Positions 50,652-59,408 of a DNA stretch of 64,000 nt are shown piece by piece. How positions within the stretch are numbered: the stretch's first letter is position 1; each line of letters opens with the position of its first letter. The notes beneath the pieces are model-generated. The model did not search any database. It was not told where the DNA came from and was given only the letters and a program-made list of their open reading frames with translations. Location: NCBI RefSeq assembly GCF_030010415.1, contig NZ_JASCSA010000002.1. One strand, given 5' to 3'. Made by a program: the position numbers and the translations under genes. Source of the DNA: Cobetia amphilecti (GTDB taxonomy: Bacteria; Pseudomonadota; Gammaproteobacteria; Pseudomonadales; Halomonadaceae).

Positions 50652-52514
50652 ATGCACGCTTCGACTGCCGCTGAACATAGCCCCCCGCACGCGCACGCCT
50701 GTCTTGATGCCCCCCGTCGCCCGCGCGCCGGATGGAAGTCCTGCGTCGTGGGCGGGTTGCTGCTGGGCATGACCGGCTGTCAGTCGATGAGCGACTCCGC
50801 GCCCCTGATGGCGCAGCCCGACCCGCTGGCCACGGCGCCGCCCATCCAGCAGGGCCTGGATGCCGACAGCCTCAATCAGCTGCTGAGCGCCGAACTCGCC
50901 GGACAGCGCGGTGACTATCCCCGCGCCGCCAATGGTTATCTGGCCGCCAGCCGTCACTTCGATGACCCGGAACTGGCGCGACGCGCCGTGCTCGCGGCCC
51001 GTTTCGCCGACAACCCGGCTCTGCTGGAGCGCGCCGCCGAACGCTGGCAGCAACTCGATGAGTCCGCCAGCGAGCCCGGCATCATCCGCGCGCGCCTGGC
51101 GGTCGAGCGAGGCGACTGGCAGGCCGCGCTCGAGCAGCGCCTGATGCTCACCGCCAGTGGCGGCAATGGCAATCTGGCGACCCTGGCCGAGCAGGCGATC
51201 GATGCCGGTGCCGAACTCGAACCCCTGCTGGCGATGCTGGAGACGCATATCGCCCAGTATCCCGAGCAGCCGATGCCCGAAATTGCCGCGGCACTGTTCG
51301 AGGCAGCGCTGGGCAATGAGACACAGGCGCGTGCACGCTTGGTGCGCCTGGAAAGTGCCCACGCCACGCTGGCGGAGCTATGGCTGGCGCGCAGCGAGAT
51401 CGAACGCAGTGCGGGGCGCCTCGAGGCGGCGCGGCGTGCGGTGGCCCAAGGCCTTGAGATCACCCCCGATGACAGTCGCCTGATCCTCAGCGCCGCGCAG
51501 ACCGAACTGGCCAGCGGCGATCTGGAAGCGGCACGCGAGCGCATCGACAGCCTCATCACCCGCCATCCCAACGCACCACGCCTGCGCCTGGCGCTGGCCA
51601 GCCTCTATCTTGATGCCGATTCCCCCGAGGACGCCCATCGCCTGCTGCTGCCGCTGCTCGACGAAGACCCGGTGCCGGACGCCGCCTATGCCCTGCTGGG
51701 GCTGGCCGCCGAGTCCAGCGGCGATGTCGACAACGCCATCCTTTACTACCGTCAGGTGCCGGACGGCGAGCGCTACATTTCCAGCCGCGCCCGTGCCGCC
51801 CAGTTGCTGGTCGAACACGAACGCACGGACGAGGCCCGTCAGTTCCTGGCCGTGGAACGCCTGCGCCATCCGCGTCATGCCATGACGCTGCTCAGCTTCG
51901 AGATCGACCTGCTCGACTCCCAGGAGGCGCATGCCGAGGCCGAGGCCCTGCTGAGCAGCAGCATCACCACGCGCCGCAAGGCACTTGCGCAAGCCATCGC
52001 CGCCCAGGAGGCCGACACGCGCAACACGCTGGAAAGCGAGCTGGGCAGCCTGTTGTTCCTGCGTGGCATCCGTCGTCTGGAAGATGATCAGCTGGGCGGC
52101 ATGGAAGAAGACCTGCGGGAAGTCATCGCGCTGGAACCCGACAACGCCAGCGCCTACAACGCGCTCGGCTACACCCTGCTGGTGGAGACGGACCGCCTCG
52201 AGGAAGCACTGGCCTTGATCGAGCGCGCCCATGCGCTGTCGCCCGACGACGCCGCCATTCTGGATAGCCTCGGCTGGGGCCGCTACCTGACCGACGACCT
52301 CGACAATGCGCTGGCACCGCTGGAAGCCGCCTGGGCCCAGCAGCAGGATGCCGAGATCGGCGCCCATCTCATCGAGGTGCTATGGGCGCTGGGCCGCGAG
52401 GATGAAGCCCGTGGCCTGGCGGTAGAGCTGAGCGAGCGCTTCGAAGAAGCCAGCGAGCTCGAAGCCCTGTTCCAGCATATCCCCGAGCTGCGCCCGGTCG
52501 TCGACGCGCCCTGA
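50652..52514 (+). CDS. TPR-repeat outer-membrane lipoprotein
   Basis: Predicted lipoprotein with a long superhelix of tetratricopeptide repeats, like Pseudomonas PA4667, which occupies the same place between hemA and lolB. The 620 residues have an unusually long, basic signal sequence with lipobox MTGC (cysteine about residue 43), then helical TPR-like repeats from about 75 to 600, clearest at about 475-590 (ASAYNALGYTLLVETDRLEEALALI). Function is unknown; a role as outer-membrane scaffold is likely. GAGG precedes the ATG. Confidence 0.87.
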   Translation: MHASTAAEHSPPHAHACLDAPRRPRAGWKSCVVGGLLLGMTGCQSMSDSAPLMAQPDPLATAPPIQQGLDADSLNQLLSAELAGQRGDYPRAANGYLAASRHFDDPELARRAVLAARFADNPALLERAAERWQQLDESASEPGIIRARLAVERGDWQAALEQRLMLTASGGNGNLATLAEQAIDAGAELEPLLAMLETHIAQYPEQPMPEIAAALFEAALGNETQARARLVRLESAHATLAELWLARSEIERSAGRLEAARRAVAQGLEITPDDSRLILSAAQTELASGDLEAARERIDSLITRHPNAPRLRLALASLYLDADSPEDAHRLLLPLLDEDPVPDAAYALLGLAAESSGDVDNAILYYRQVPDGERYISSRARAAQLLVEHERTDEARQFLAVERLRHPRHAMTLLSFEIDLLDSQEAHAEAEALLSSSITTRRKALAQAIAAQEADTRNTLESELGSLLFLRGIRRLEDDQLGGMEEDLREVIALEPDNASAYNALGYTLLVETDRLEEALALIERAHALSPDDAAILDSLGWGRYLTDDLDNALAPLEAAWAQQQDAEIGAHLIEVLWALGREDEARGLAVELSERFEEASELEALFQHIPELRPVVDAP

Positions 52515-52636
52515 AGGGCACTGCCACGCTACCCGGCACTTTCTGCCCACTGGCGAGTCCATTATCCTGACCCGCCAGTGAGTGGAGTCTCACTCACCGT
52601 CACTCATCTTCTCGCCATCCGGAAGGCCTTCGCGTC

Positions 52637-53281
52637 ATGATCACTTCTCCCCTGTCACTTCCCCTGCTGAGCCAGGCACGTCGTCTGCTCGGGCCAGCCC
52701 TGCTGGCCATGACACTGGTACTCAGCGGCTGCGCCAGCCAGATGGCCAGCGACAATGCCGGTGATCTGACGCGCAGCAACGGCGACTGGCAGCAACAGGA
52801 CGCGCAACTTGCCGCCCTGACCCACTGGCAGCTGGCAGGCAAGGTCGGCATCCGCACCCCCGAGGAAGGCCACAGCGCCAACCTCGACTGGCAGCAGGAC
52901 GGCGATGACTACCACATGCTGATCACCGGCCCGCTGGGTGCGGGGCGCACGATCCTGGTGCGCGACGCCGATGGTGTGCGCCTCTCCTCCTTCGAGGGTG
53001 ACTTCGAGGCCCCGGATGCCGAGAGCCTGATGCTGGCGCAACTGGGCTGGTCATTGCCGCTGGGCGCCCTCGACAACTGGGTGCGCGGCGTACCGGCCGC
53101 TGGCGAACATGACCTCGAGACAGATCAACTTGGCTTCCCGACCACCCTCTACCAGGACGGCTGGGAAGTGGACTATCAGGATTGGACCCGTGCCGAAGGC
53201 CTGTGGCTGCCGCGCAAGATGAAGCTCTACTACGGCGACCTCACCGCCACGCTCATCGTAAACCAGTGGCAGGCGCTGTGA
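52637..53281 (+). CDS. lolB: Outer-membrane lipoprotein receptor LolB
   Basis: Takes lipoproteins from periplasmic LolA and inserts them in the outer membrane. The 214 residues have a lipoprotein signal ending LSGC (cysteine about residue 32) and the open beta-barrel with WQLAGKVGIRTP near the start and the exposed hydrophobic loop region near LPLGALDNWVRG. Length matches E. coli LolB (207). Its TGA overlaps a GTG start candidate of ispE. Confidence 0.94.
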   Translation: MITSPLSLPLLSQARRLLGPALLAMTLVLSGCASQMASDNAGDLTRSNGDWQQQDAQLAALTHWQLAGKVGIRTPEEGHSANLDWQQDGDDYHMLITGPLGAGRTILVRDADGVRLSSFEGDFEAPDAESLMLAQLGWSLPLGALDNWVRGVPAAGEHDLETDQLGFPTTLYQDGWEVDYQDWTRAEGLWLPRKMKLYYGDLTATLIVNQWQAL

Positions 53282-54216
53282 TCGTGACACCTTCTCCTTC
53301 TTCCATGACGACCCCGACAGCCGCATCCGCATCCGCATCGACCATGACTCTCACCCTGCCCGCTCCGGCCAAGCTCAACCGCATGCTGCATATCACGGGC
53401 CAGCGTGCCGATGGCTATCACGAGCTGCAGACGCTGTTCCAGTTTCTCGAGCACGGCGACAGCCTCAGCTTCACGCTGCGCGACGATGAGGCCATCCGCC
53501 TCTCGCCAGCCATTGACGGTGTGCCCGAAGAGGCCAACCTGATCGTGCGCGCCGCGCGCCTGCTGCGAGAAGCCGCACACGCGCAGAGCAAGGTCGCGTC
53601 ACCCACCGCATTGCCCGGTGTCGATATCACGCTGGAGAAAGTGCTGCCGATGGGTGGCGGCCTGGGGGGCGGCAGCAGCGACGCCGCCACGACCCTGCTG
53701 GCGCTGGACAGACTCTGGGGGCTTGAGCTTGGCGAAGACGCCCTCGCCGAGCTCGGCCTGTCGCTTGGCGCGGATGTGCCGGTGTTCGTGCGTGGCTTCG
53801 CCGCCTGGGCCGAAGGCATCGGTGAACGCCTGGTGCCAGCCCCGCTGGACACCCCATGGTTCGTGGTGATCCACCCCGGCGTCGAGGTCGCGACACCGGC
53901 CGTGTTCGGCCACCCGCAATTGACACGTTCCAGCCTCGCGATTAGTATGGCGCGCGCACTGCAGGGGGGCCGCAACGACTGTGAAGTCGTGGTGCGCACT
54001 TTGTACCCGGCAGTCGCCGACGCCCTGGACTGGCTGGACCAGTTCGGCACCGCCAGACTGACGGGCACCGGCGCCTGTGTGTTCTGTGCGTTTGACGACG
54101 CACGACAGGCCAGCGAGGTGCTGGGTCGACTCGAACTCGAGCGCCCGATGTGGCACGCCTTCTCGGCACGCGGTTGCAATATCTCCCCTCTACATGCCGC
54201 TCTGGCTTCGGCCTGA
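53278..54216 (+). CDS. ispE: 4-diphosphocytidyl-2-C-methyl-D-erythritol kinase
   Basis: GHMP-family kinase of the MEP isoprenoid pathway. The conserved protein begins MTLTLPAPAKLNRMLHITG (ATG 53344), with the ATP motif LPMGGGLGGGSSDAA and the C-terminal RLTGTGACVF. No ribosome site precedes 53344 or ATG 53305, whereas GTG 53278 overlaps the lolB stop (GTGA) and suggests coupled translation; that start adds a 22-residue Ser/Thr/Ala leader encoded partly by a CCGCAT hexamer repeat (53321-53338). The true start is therefore uncertain. 312 residues from 53278; E. coli IspE has 283. Confidence 0.93.
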   Translation: MIVTPSPSSMTTPTAASASASTMTLTLPAPAKLNRMLHITGQRADGYHELQTLFQFLEHGDSLSFTLRDDEAIRLSPAIDGVPEEANLIVRAARLLREAAHAQSKVASPTALPGVDITLEKVLPMGGGLGGGSSDAATTLLALDRLWGLELGEDALAELGLSLGADVPVFVRGFAAWAEGIGERLVPAPLDTPWFVVIHPGVEVATPAVFGHPQLTRSSLAISMARALQGGRNDCEVVVRTLYPAVADALDWLDQFGTARLTGTGACVFCAFDDARQASEVLGRLELERPMWHAFSARGCNISPLHAALASA

Positions 54217-54245
54217 GCACAGCAACTGGTTGAAGTGAACGTTGC

Positions 54246-54320
54246 TGGGGTATCGCCAAGTGGTAAGGCACCGGTTTCTGGTACCGACATTCCCAGGTTC
54301 GAATCCTGGTACCCCAGCCA
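54246..54320 (+). tRNA. tRNA-Gln (anticodon CTG)
   Basis: 75-nt cloverleaf with acceptor TGGGGTA/TACCCCA, encoded CCA, T-loop TTCGAAT and anticodon loop TTCTGGT, so anticodon CTG. The sequence is close to E. coli tRNA-Gln(CTG), but the first anticodon-stem pair is C27-A43 instead of C-G. It lies between ispE and prs, as in Pseudomonas. Confidence 0.95.
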
Positions 54321-54392
54321 ATCCTGGCCGTTCCCGGTCAACCCGGAATTCTCCACTCCCGAGATCCCACAAGACTCCAAAGGTGGCTGCGC

Positions 54393-55334
54393 GTGTCAAA
54401 ACTGATGGTATTCGCGGGGAATGCCAATCCCGCTCTCGCCCGCAAGGTAGCTGAAGCCCTCGATACCCGCCTGGGCCATGCAACCGTCGGTCAGTTCAGC
54501 GATGGCGAGATTGCGGTAGAAATCAACGAAAACGTTCGCGGCAAGGACGTCTTCATCATGCAGTCCACCTGCGCACCGACCAACGACAACCTGATGGAGC
54601 TGATCCTGATGGTGGACGCGTTGCGTCGTGCGTCTGCGGCGCGTATCACTGCGGTCGTTCCCTACTTCGGTTACGCCCGTCAGGACCGCCGCGTGCGCTC
54701 TGCTCGCGTGCCGATCTCGGCGAAGGTGGTCGCGGACATGATGGTCAAGGCTGGCGTCAATCGCGTCATGACCATGGACCTGCATGCCGATCAGATCCAG
54801 GGCTTCTTCGATGTGCCGGTGGACAACGTCTACGGCTCACCGATCCTGCTCGACGACATCGAACGTCAGAACTATGACAACCTGATCGTCGTCTCCCCGG
54901 ATGTGGGCGGCGTGGTACGTGCCCGTGCCATCGCCAAGCAGCTCAACTGCGAGCTGGCCATCATCGACAAGCGTCGTCCCCAGGCCAACCAGGCCCAGGT
55001 GATGAACATCATCGGTGATATCAAGGACCGCACCTGCGTGCTGGTCGATGACATGATCGATACCGCCGGCACCCTGTGCAAGGCGGGCGAGGCACTCAAG
55101 GATCATGGCGCCAACCGCGTCGTGGCCTATGCGTCCCACGCGATCCTGTCCGGCCCGGCGGTCGACAACATCACCAACTCCGTCCTCGACGAAGTGGTGG
55201 TTGCCGACACCATCCCGCTGTCCGACGCCGCGCGTCGTTCCGGCAAGATCCGCCAGCTGACAGTCGCTGGCCTGATCGCCGAGGCGATCCGTCGCGTCAG
55301 CAATGAAGAATCCGTCAGCGCCATGTTCCACTGA
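54393..55334 (+). CDS. prs: Ribose-phosphate pyrophosphokinase
   Basis: Makes PRPP from ribose 5-phosphate and ATP for nucleotide, histidine and NAD synthesis. GTG start at 54393 with AAGGTGG 7 nt upstream. The 313 residues contain the flexible loop near YARQDRR, the metal-binding DLHADQIQGFF and the PRPP loop VLVDDMIDTAGTL. Length matches E. coli Prs (315). Follows tRNA-Gln. Confidence 0.97.
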   Translation: MSKLMVFAGNANPALARKVAEALDTRLGHATVGQFSDGEIAVEINENVRGKDVFIMQSTCAPTNDNLMELILMVDALRRASAARITAVVPYFGYARQDRRVRSARVPISAKVVADMMVKAGVNRVMTMDLHADQIQGFFDVPVDNVYGSPILLDDIERQNYDNLIVVSPDVGGVVRARAIAKQLNCELAIIDKRRPQANQAQVMNIIGDIKDRTCVLVDDMIDTAGTLCKAGEALKDHGANRVVAYASHAILSGPAVDNITNSVLDEVVVADTIPLSDAARRSGKIRQLTVAGLIAEAIRRVSNEESVSAMFH

Positions 55335-55341
55335 GTCCTGT

Positions 55342-55484
55342 CGGCGGGCCCTGCCCGCCGCTGCTCAGGGAAGAGGCACTGACAACGGCAGATGATCCGT
55401 CATCTGCCGACAAGCGGCCGGCCCGGAAATCTCCGGGCCGGCCTCATGGATCCGGTAGCGCTCTGGTCGCGGGGGCTACCGGAT
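55342..55484 (+). promoter_or_regulatory. Cluster of four hairpins in the prs-rplY gap
   Basis: Four inverted repeats in 143 bp: CGGCGGGC/GCCCGCCG (55342-55360), GGCAGATGA/TCATCTGCC (55387-55408), GGCCGGCCCGG/CCGGGCCGGCC (55416-55443) and ATCCGGTAGC/GCTACCGGAT (55450-55484). None has a T run. One or more may end prs transcription; the last lies 29 bp before rplY and could form part of its leader. Confidence 0.6.
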
Positions 55485-55513
55485 TCTCATTAGACCCTTG
55501 AGGTATCTGCAAA

Positions 55514-56149
55514 ATGAAACTGTTCAAACTGAATGCTGAAGTTCGTGAAGACCTGGGGAAAGGTGCGAGCCGCCGCCTGCGTCGTACGAACGACTTCGTG
55601 CCGGCCATCATCTACGGTGCCGACCAGGCCCCGACTCCGGTCATGATCGACAAGCCGAGCCTGTACAAGGCGGTTGACGATGAGGCGTTCTACTCCTCCA
55701 TCATCACCCTGAATGTTGCGGGCAAGACCGAGAAAGTCGTCATCCGTGACCTGCAGCGTCACCCGTTCAAGCCGCTGCTGACTCACGTCGACTTCCTGCG
55801 CATCGATCCGACCCACAAACTGACCATGAACGTGCCGCTGCACATCACTGGTCAGGAAGCCTGTGTCGGTGTCAAGGACCAGGACGGCGTCCTGCACGTC
55901 CTGGCGACTGACGTCGAAATCAGCTGCCTGCCGGAAGCCCTGCCGGAATACCTGGAGCTGGACGTGTCCAAGCTGGAAGTTGGCCACACCCTGCACCTGT
56001 CCGACATCGCTCTGCCGGAAGGCGCCGAGTCCGTTGCCCTGTCCCACGGTGCCGATCACGACACCGCTGTGGTCAACGTCACTCGTCCGAACATCTCTGC
56101 TGACGCAGAAGATGCTGCTGAAGGCGAAGAAGCACCTGCTGCAGAATAA
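55514..56149 (+). CDS. rplY: 50S ribosomal protein L25 (Ctc form)
   Basis: Binds 5S rRNA loop E. The 211 residues comprise the N-terminal L25 domain (about 1-95) and the C-terminal Ctc beta-domain (about 100-185) absent from the 94-residue E. coli L25, ending in an acidic Ala/Glu tail. Often called general stress protein Ctc. Codon use is strongly biased, as expected of a highly expressed gene. GAGG precedes the ATG. Confidence 0.96.
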   Translation: MKLFKLNAEVREDLGKGASRRLRRTNDFVPAIIYGADQAPTPVMIDKPSLYKAVDDEAFYSSIITLNVAGKTEKVVIRDLQRHPFKPLLTHVDFLRIDPTHKLTMNVPLHITGQEACVGVKDQDGVLHVLATDVEISCLPEALPEYLELDVSKLEVGHTLHLSDIALPEGAESVALSHGADHDTAVVNVTRPNISADAEDAAEGEEAPAAE

Positions 56150-56178
56150 CGCAGCCTGATCAAGGAGCCAGACAGCGC

Positions 56179-56763
56179 ATGTCACGAGTGAAAGCGATCA
56201 TCGGCCTCGGTAACCCGGGGAACGAATACGAAGACACCCGTCACAATGCCGGCGTCTGGCTCCTTGACGCTCTTGCGCGCCACGGTCACACCACGTTGCG
56301 TCCGGAACGCAAGTTCCATGGCCAGTACGCGAAGGTCCACTTCGCCGGTCAGGATCTGCATTTGCTGTTCCCATCGACGTTCATGAATCGCAGCGGTCAG
56401 GCCGTGGCCGCATTGTGCAACTTCTACAAGCTCGCCCCGGATGAACTGCTCGTCGCCCACGATGAGCTGGACATCGACCCCGGCACCGCCCGCTACAAGC
56501 AGGGTGGCGGCCATGGCGGTCACAACGGGTTGCGCGACATCATCAGTGCACTGGGCAACGACAAGTCGTTCCATCGTGCCCGTATCGGCATCGGCCACCC
56601 CGGCAATGCCAAGCTGGTGACCAACTTCGTGCTCGGACGTCCCGGCAAGGCTGAACGCCAGGCCATCGACGACGCCATCGACGAAGTGGTGATGACCCTC
56701 CCCGACGCCATCAGTGGCGAATGGGCACGGGCCATGAATCGCCTGCATTCCTTCAAGAGCTGA
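56179..56763 (+). CDS. pth: Peptidyl-tRNA hydrolase
   Basis: Recycles tRNA from prematurely released peptidyl-tRNA. The 194 residues show the catalytic H22 (RHNAG), the N70 region (FMNRSG) and D95 (HDELD), as in E. coli Pth (194 residues). AAGGAG lies upstream of the ATG; 29 bp after rplY, probably co-transcribed. Confidence 0.97.
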   Translation: MSRVKAIIGLGNPGNEYEDTRHNAGVWLLDALARHGHTTLRPERKFHGQYAKVHFAGQDLHLLFPSTFMNRSGQAVAALCNFYKLAPDELLVAHDELDIDPGTARYKQGGGHGGHNGLRDIISALGNDKSFHRARIGIGHPGNAKLVTNFVLGRPGKAERQAIDDAIDEVVMTLPDAISGEWARAMNRLHSFKS

Positions 56764-57051
56764 ACCTCTGCATCACCCCTCTCCGAATTTCGGTGATTCG
56801 CTCAGCGCATCACCTCGCTTGCGTGCGCGCGTCTCGCCACGCGATCAGCAGCAAAAGGCATCATTTGTCGCGCGACATGCGCGCAATGGATGACCTCGGC
56901 GGCATGAGGCCTTACACTTCCCGCCTGTCTTCATTCCGTGCCTGCCCACTCGTTTCCCCGCATGCCCAGTGCCTGTGCACTCAGAGCCTGCTGGTCGAGA
57001 CGTCTGCCAGTGCCACGCCCCATTCGATACGTCACACCAGGATCTAGCGCC

Positions 57052-58143
57052 ATGGGTTTCAATTGCGGCATCGTCGGCCTGCCGAACGTCGGCAAGTCCA
57101 CTCTCTTCAATGCACTGACCAAGTCTGGCATTGACGCCGAGAACTTCCCCTTCTGCACCATCGAGCCGAACACCGGTATCGTGCCGATGCCTGACCCTCG
57201 CCTGAACGCGCTGGCCGAGATCGTCAAGCCGGAGAAGGTGATCCCGACCACCATGGAATTCGTCGACATCGCGGGTCTGGTCGCGGGCGCTTCCAAGGGC
57301 GAAGGTCTGGGCAACAAGTTCCTGGCCAACATCCGCGAGACCGACGCCATCGCGCACGTGGTGCGTTGCTTCGAGGATGACAACGTCATCCACGTCGCCA
57401 ACCACGTCGACCCGGCCGCCGACATCGAGACCATCAACATCGAGCTGGCCCTGGCCGATCTCGACAGCGTCGAGCGCAGCATCCAGCGTCTGGCCCGCGT
57501 CGCCAAGGGCGGCGACAAGGAAGCCATCGCTACCAAGGCCGTGCTGGAACGCATCCAGCCGCACCTGGCCGAAGGCCAGCCGCTGCGCAGCTTCGGTCTC
57601 AGCGATGACGACCTGAAGATCGTGCGCGGCTTCGGCTTCCTGACCCTCAAGCCGACCATGTACATCGCCAACGTCAGCGAGGAAGGCTTCGAGAACAATC
57701 CCTACCTCGATATCGTGCGCGGCATTGCCGCCAACGAAGGCGCCAGCGTCGTGCCGGTGTGCAACAAGATCGAAGCCGAGATCGCCGAGCTGGACGAGGA
57801 AGAGCGCGAGATGTTCCTCGACGAGCTGGGCATGGAAGAGCCGGGCCTGGACCGCGTCATCCGCGCCGGTTACGAGCTGCTGGGCCTGCAGACCTACTTC
57901 ACCGCTGGCGTGAAGGAAGTGCGTGCCTGGACCGTCAAGATCGGCGCTACCGCACCGGAAGGCGCTGGTGTCATCCACACCGACTTCCAGAAAGGCTTCA
58001 TCCGTGCCGAAGTCGTCTCCTATGACGACTTCATCGCCTACAAGGGCGAGCAAGGCGCCAAGGATGCCGGCAAATGGCGTCTGGAAGGCAAGGACTACAT
58101 CCTCAAGGATGGCGACGTGGTGCACTACCGCTTCAATGTCTGA
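57052..58143 (+). CDS. ychF: Redox-regulated ATPase YchF/OLA1
   Basis: Ribosome-associated Obg-family NTPase that prefers ATP. ATG 57052 gives the standard MGFNCGIVGLPNVGKS start; upstream sequence is a 288-bp noncoding gap. The 363 residues show P-loop GLPNVGKS (9-16), DIAGLV, the atypical NKIE in place of NKxD, a coiled coil (about 130-200) and a C-terminal TGS domain (about 278-362). Follows pth as in most gammaproteobacteria. Confidence 0.97.
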   Translation: MGFNCGIVGLPNVGKSTLFNALTKSGIDAENFPFCTIEPNTGIVPMPDPRLNALAEIVKPEKVIPTTMEFVDIAGLVAGASKGEGLGNKFLANIRETDAIAHVVRCFEDDNVIHVANHVDPAADIETINIELALADLDSVERSIQRLARVAKGGDKEAIATKAVLERIQPHLAEGQPLRSFGLSDDDLKIVRGFGFLTLKPTMYIANVSEEGFENNPYLDIVRGIAANEGASVVPVCNKIEAEIAELDEEEREMFLDELGMEEPGLDRVIRAGYELLGLQTYFTAGVKEVRAWTVKIGATAPEGAGVIHTDFQKGFIRAEVVSYDDFIAYKGEQGAKDAGKWRLEGKDYILKDGDVVHYRFNV

Positions 58144-58202
58144 TGGCTCACCGGTGCCCGGCGACGCCTGGGCCCACCTGTTGCCCTGACAGCCTGTCCT
58201 GA

Positions 58203-58242
58203 CAGAACGCCCCTGATCTCTCACGAGGTCAGGGGCGTTCTG
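58203..58242. terminator. Terminator between ychF and the LysR gene
   Basis: CAGAACGCCCCTGA pairs perfectly (14 bp) with TCAGGGGCGTTCTG around a 12-nt loop. It lies between convergent genes. T-tails are short on both sides. Confidence 0.7.
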
Positions 58243-58280
58243 CGTTGTGGCGCGGCAAACTGTACAAACAGGGACACCGA

Positions 58281-59231
58281 TCAAGCCATGGAGGGCTCTG
58301 CCAGCGGCACCTGCAGCCACTGCGCAGCCTGTCTGGCGAGCTGGTCTGCCAGTGACTGCGCCAGCCGCGAACGCCCCGCCTCGCGTCGCCACACGGCGCT
58401 CAGCACCAGCTCACCCGCCTGGGGTAGCTGACGCGCGCTCAAGCCGCGCTCCGTAGTGGCGGCATGCGCCGTGAGTGCATCGACCACCGCCAACCCCTCC
58501 CCCGCCTGAACCAGCGCCGCCGCCAGTGGATAGGTCTGCACACGCGTCACGATGCGCGGCGAAGATGGCAAAGTGCTTGAAGCTTCCTGCGCCACGCTCG
58601 CCAGCAGACCATCGAGTCGCCGCGCCAGCGGGTCGTGCGCTCCCAGCGCGATCAGGCGCTGACCGGCTAACTCCGCCACCGTCATCGGCGCCTGCTGACA
58701 GTCCTGCGCCCAATACCCTGCGGGCGCGAGCACCAATAACGGCATGCGCACCAGCGGACGCGTCATCAGCGCAGGATGCGTCGGCGCACTCAGCGTGAAG
58801 GCGATATCCACCTCATGCAGCAACAGGGCATCGACGATCTCGCGGGTATGCTGGGTCGCCAGCTCACAGCTGACCCGTGGCTGACGCCTGCGCCACTGAC
58901 CCAGCGCCTGCGGCAGCAATTGCTGGGCGATGGCAGGCGTCGCCACCACCTTGAGCGTGCGTGCCTCGCCCTCACGCAAGCCATCGACCAGCCGCCTCAC
59001 ATCGTCCAGCTGACCGAGCATTCCCTGACTGGCCGCTTCCAGCTTGCGTGCCTCCTCGGTGGGATGAAGCTGCCCTGCACTGCGCGTGAACAGCGTGATG
59101 CCCCACTGGCGCTCGACCTGCTGCAGCGCCTTGCTCGCCGCCGGTTGAGAGATATGCAGCAACCGCGCCGCGCCGGTCACGCTGCCGGCCTGCAGGACGG
59201 CGTGAAAGATCTCCAGGTCCCTGAGCCGCAT
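58281..59231 (-). CDS. LysR-type transcriptional regulator
   Basis: 316-residue LTTR: winged helix-turn-helix at 1-60 (AARLLHISQPAASKALQQVE), linker helix, and periplasmic-binding-like effector domain (about 90-300). AGGGAGA precedes the ATG. It diverges from the dadA-like gene with a dyad fitting LysR sites between them, so control of D-amino-acid oxidation is likely but inferred. Effector unknown. Confidence 0.92.
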   Translation of the reverse strand: MRLRDLEIFHAVLQAGSVTGAARLLHISQPAASKALQQVERQWGITLFTRSAGQLHPTEEARKLEAASQGMLGQLDDVRRLVDGLREGEARTLKVVATPAIAQQLLPQALGQWRRRQPRVSCELATQHTREIVDALLLHEVDIAFTLSAPTHPALMTRPLVRMPLLVLAPAGYWAQDCQQAPMTVAELAGQRLIALGAHDPLARRLDGLLASVAQEASSTLPSSPRIVTRVQTYPLAAALVQAGEGLAVVDALTAHAATTERGLSARQLPQAGELVLSAVWRREAGRSRLAQSLADQLARQAAQWLQVPLAEPSMA

Positions 59232-59304
59232 GCGCTATCTCCCTGTCCGGTTGTCTAGAGGGCTTACTTGAGGGCGTACTTTAGCGCCTGCGCATCAGGT
59301 TACC

Positions 59305-59323
59305 CCATAACCTCGGGTTATGG
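59305..59323 (+). promoter_or_regulatory. LysR-type operator dyad between the regulator and dadA
   Basis: CCATAACC-TCG-GGTTATGG is a perfect 8-bp inverted repeat containing the T-N11-A form (ATAAC-N5-GTTAT) of LysR sites. It lies 74 bp from the regulator start and 86 bp from the dadA start. Confidence 0.6.
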
Positions 59324-59408
59324 CGCGGCACATCCTTTTCATTCGCCACTTACGCCAGCGACCGGCAAGCTCGAGCATGACTCGACCTTCACGACCCGGG
59401 AGCCCAGC

